DNA from: Candidatus Sulfotelmatobacter sp.
Lineage (GTDB): Bacteria; Acidobacteriota; Terriglobia; Terriglobales; Acidobacteriaceae
Direction: 5' to 3'
DNA length: 5,451 bases
Assembly (NCBI GenBank): GCA_030040725.1
Contig: JASHTD010000490.1
Location: 1-5,451, forward strand
Shown here: in pieces, positions 4,792 through 5,451 of the stretch
How positions within the stretch are numbered: the first letter of the stretch is position 1
How the letters are laid out: every line of letters starts with the position of its first letter
Notes under the pieces: generated by a model
Databases searched by the model: none
What the model was told of the DNA's origin: nothing
What the model saw: only the letters and a program-made list of their open reading frames with translations
Made by a program: the position numbers and the translations under genes

Positions 4792-5451
4792 CTAAGAATA
4801 CGCTTCCGGCCGCGATGACGGCTTGCGGTTACTGCTTTTGATCGCGAGAATCCACCATGCGGCAGGAATCAGCATCACGAATCCCGTCCAGGTCGCAACC
4901 GTACGTGCTGCAATTCCCGCATCCAAGACCCGTCCGCAGACGAAGGCCCCAGCGGCGATCGTGAACATCGAGAAAGCCAAATCAGCGGCGAAGACGCGCC
5001 CGCGAAAACGGTCGTCGCTGTGAAGCTGCAACAGCGTAGTTGAGAAAACCCACACGGTTGATCCTCCTGCATGCGCGACCAGGGCGCACGCGCTCGCCAG
5101 CCACACCGTGCCGCAGGTTCCCAGCAGCCCATACCCAAGAGCGATGGTGAGATAACCGATCAGAATCCCCAACTGCAGGCGGCTGTCACTGCGGCCAGCC
5201 CAGCGGGCCGAGATCATCGGTCCAAAAAGCGCGCCGACACCCCGGCCGCCGAGCAGGATGCTCATGCCGAGCATGGCTCCGCGCCCGGCCTCGATGTTAT
5301 GCCAGTGCACGGCGAACTCGCGCGCTCCGAGAACCGTGAAGATCACCCAACTCGGCCCGATGTTGAGTTCTCCGGCTTTCGCAAAAACCGTAGGCAGGAT
5401 GGTGCGGTGATTGCGAATGTAACGAATGCCCTCAATGACCGGGGAGAAATC
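4792..5451 (-). CDS. Major facilitator transporter, C-terminal part (runs off the window)
   Basis: The reading frame is open from the right edge of the window to the TAG at 4792-4794, giving 219 visible residues; the start lies beyond 5451. A GTG at 5344-5346 is inside the frame and is unlikely to be the true start, because the 35 upstream codons read FSPVIEGIRYIRNHR and KAGELNIGPSW. That is the cytoplasmic loop and helix-7 entry typical of MFS_3/EntS-like exporters. Hydrophobic segments follow, including GGRGVGALFGPMIS and LGILIGYLTIALGYGLLG, then a DDRFRGRVFAAD loop and two final helices ending in a charged tail. This corresponds to roughly the C-terminal six helices of a 12-helix transporter. 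The family suggests efflux of a small molecule; the substrate is unknown. It is convergent with the dehydratase gene. The visible part has no frameshift or internal stop. Confidence 0.85.
   Translation of the reverse strand, partial: DFSPVIEGIRYIRNHRTILPTVFAKAGELNIGPSWVIFTVLGAREFAVHWHNIEAGRGAMLGMSILLGGRGVGALFGPMISARWAGRSDSRLQLGILIGYLTIALGYGLLGTCGTVWLASACALVAHAGGSTVWVFSTTLLQLHSDDRFRGRVFAADLAFSMFTIAAGAFVCGRVLDAGIAARTVATWTGFVMLIPAAWWILAIKSSNRKPSSRPEAYS

Noticed and set aside
4785..4792. GCGATCGC palindrome between phhB and the second MFS gene
   Set aside because: A single octamer in a GC-rich genome. It has no repeats nearby and no T-tract, so it supports neither a terminator nor a repeat family.
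5344..5346. GTG as the start of the second MFS gene
   Set aside because: The frame continues open to the window edge with clear MFS sequence upstream, so the gene is truncated by the window rather than starting here.

Overview
This window looks like a chromosomal segment of a moderately GC-rich bacterium. The best guess is a member of the Acidobacteriota (Terriglobia-like). That is an inference from the flavour of the SSB and DHA2 transporter proteins, two small orphan proteins of a type I associate with that phylum, and a TCATCCTGAGC...GAAGCGAAGGATC dispersed-repeat core in one intergenic region. No rRNA, tRNA or CRISPR array is visible.

Layout. Positions 1-81 hold a possible terminator for an upstream gene, then the promoter and operator of a type II toxin-antitoxin pair. 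That pair is a FitA/VapB-like ribbon-helix-helix antitoxin (82-312) and a VapC-like PIN ribonuclease (309-701), overlapping by ATGA. Next on the + strand come single-stranded DNA-binding protein ssb (829-1311) with its own extended -10 promoter, a 70-residue all-heptad coiled-coil protein (1473-1685), and a 245-residue membrane-anchored, cysteine-containing protein of unknown function (1769-2506). Converging on the last gene from the - strand is a 530-residue DHA2-family (EmrB/QacA-type) drug-efflux transporter (2520-4112). The two stop codons lie in opposite arms of one small palindrome.

The 322-bp divergent region 4113-4434 carries a likely promoter for the transporter. Two overlapping palindromes sit on its predicted transcription start, as expected of a repressor operator. 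Farther upstream is a 121-bp MITE-like element (4256-4376) with perfect 19-bp terminal inverted repeats and an 8-10 bp direct target duplication. Beyond it are pterin-4a-carbinolamine dehydratase (4435-4767, +) and, convergent with it, the C-terminal part of a second major facilitator transporter (4792-5451, -) whose start lies outside the window.

The genes do not form one pathway. The toxin-antitoxin pair is a self-regulated module, ssb is a housekeeping replication/repair gene, and the transporters and dehydratase are independent units. The least expected features are the compact MITE, the toxin-antitoxin promoter in which operator, predicted transcription start and start codon coincide (suggesting a leaderless mRNA), and the two orphan proteins. 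I see no convincing evidence of a wholly new multi-gene system.
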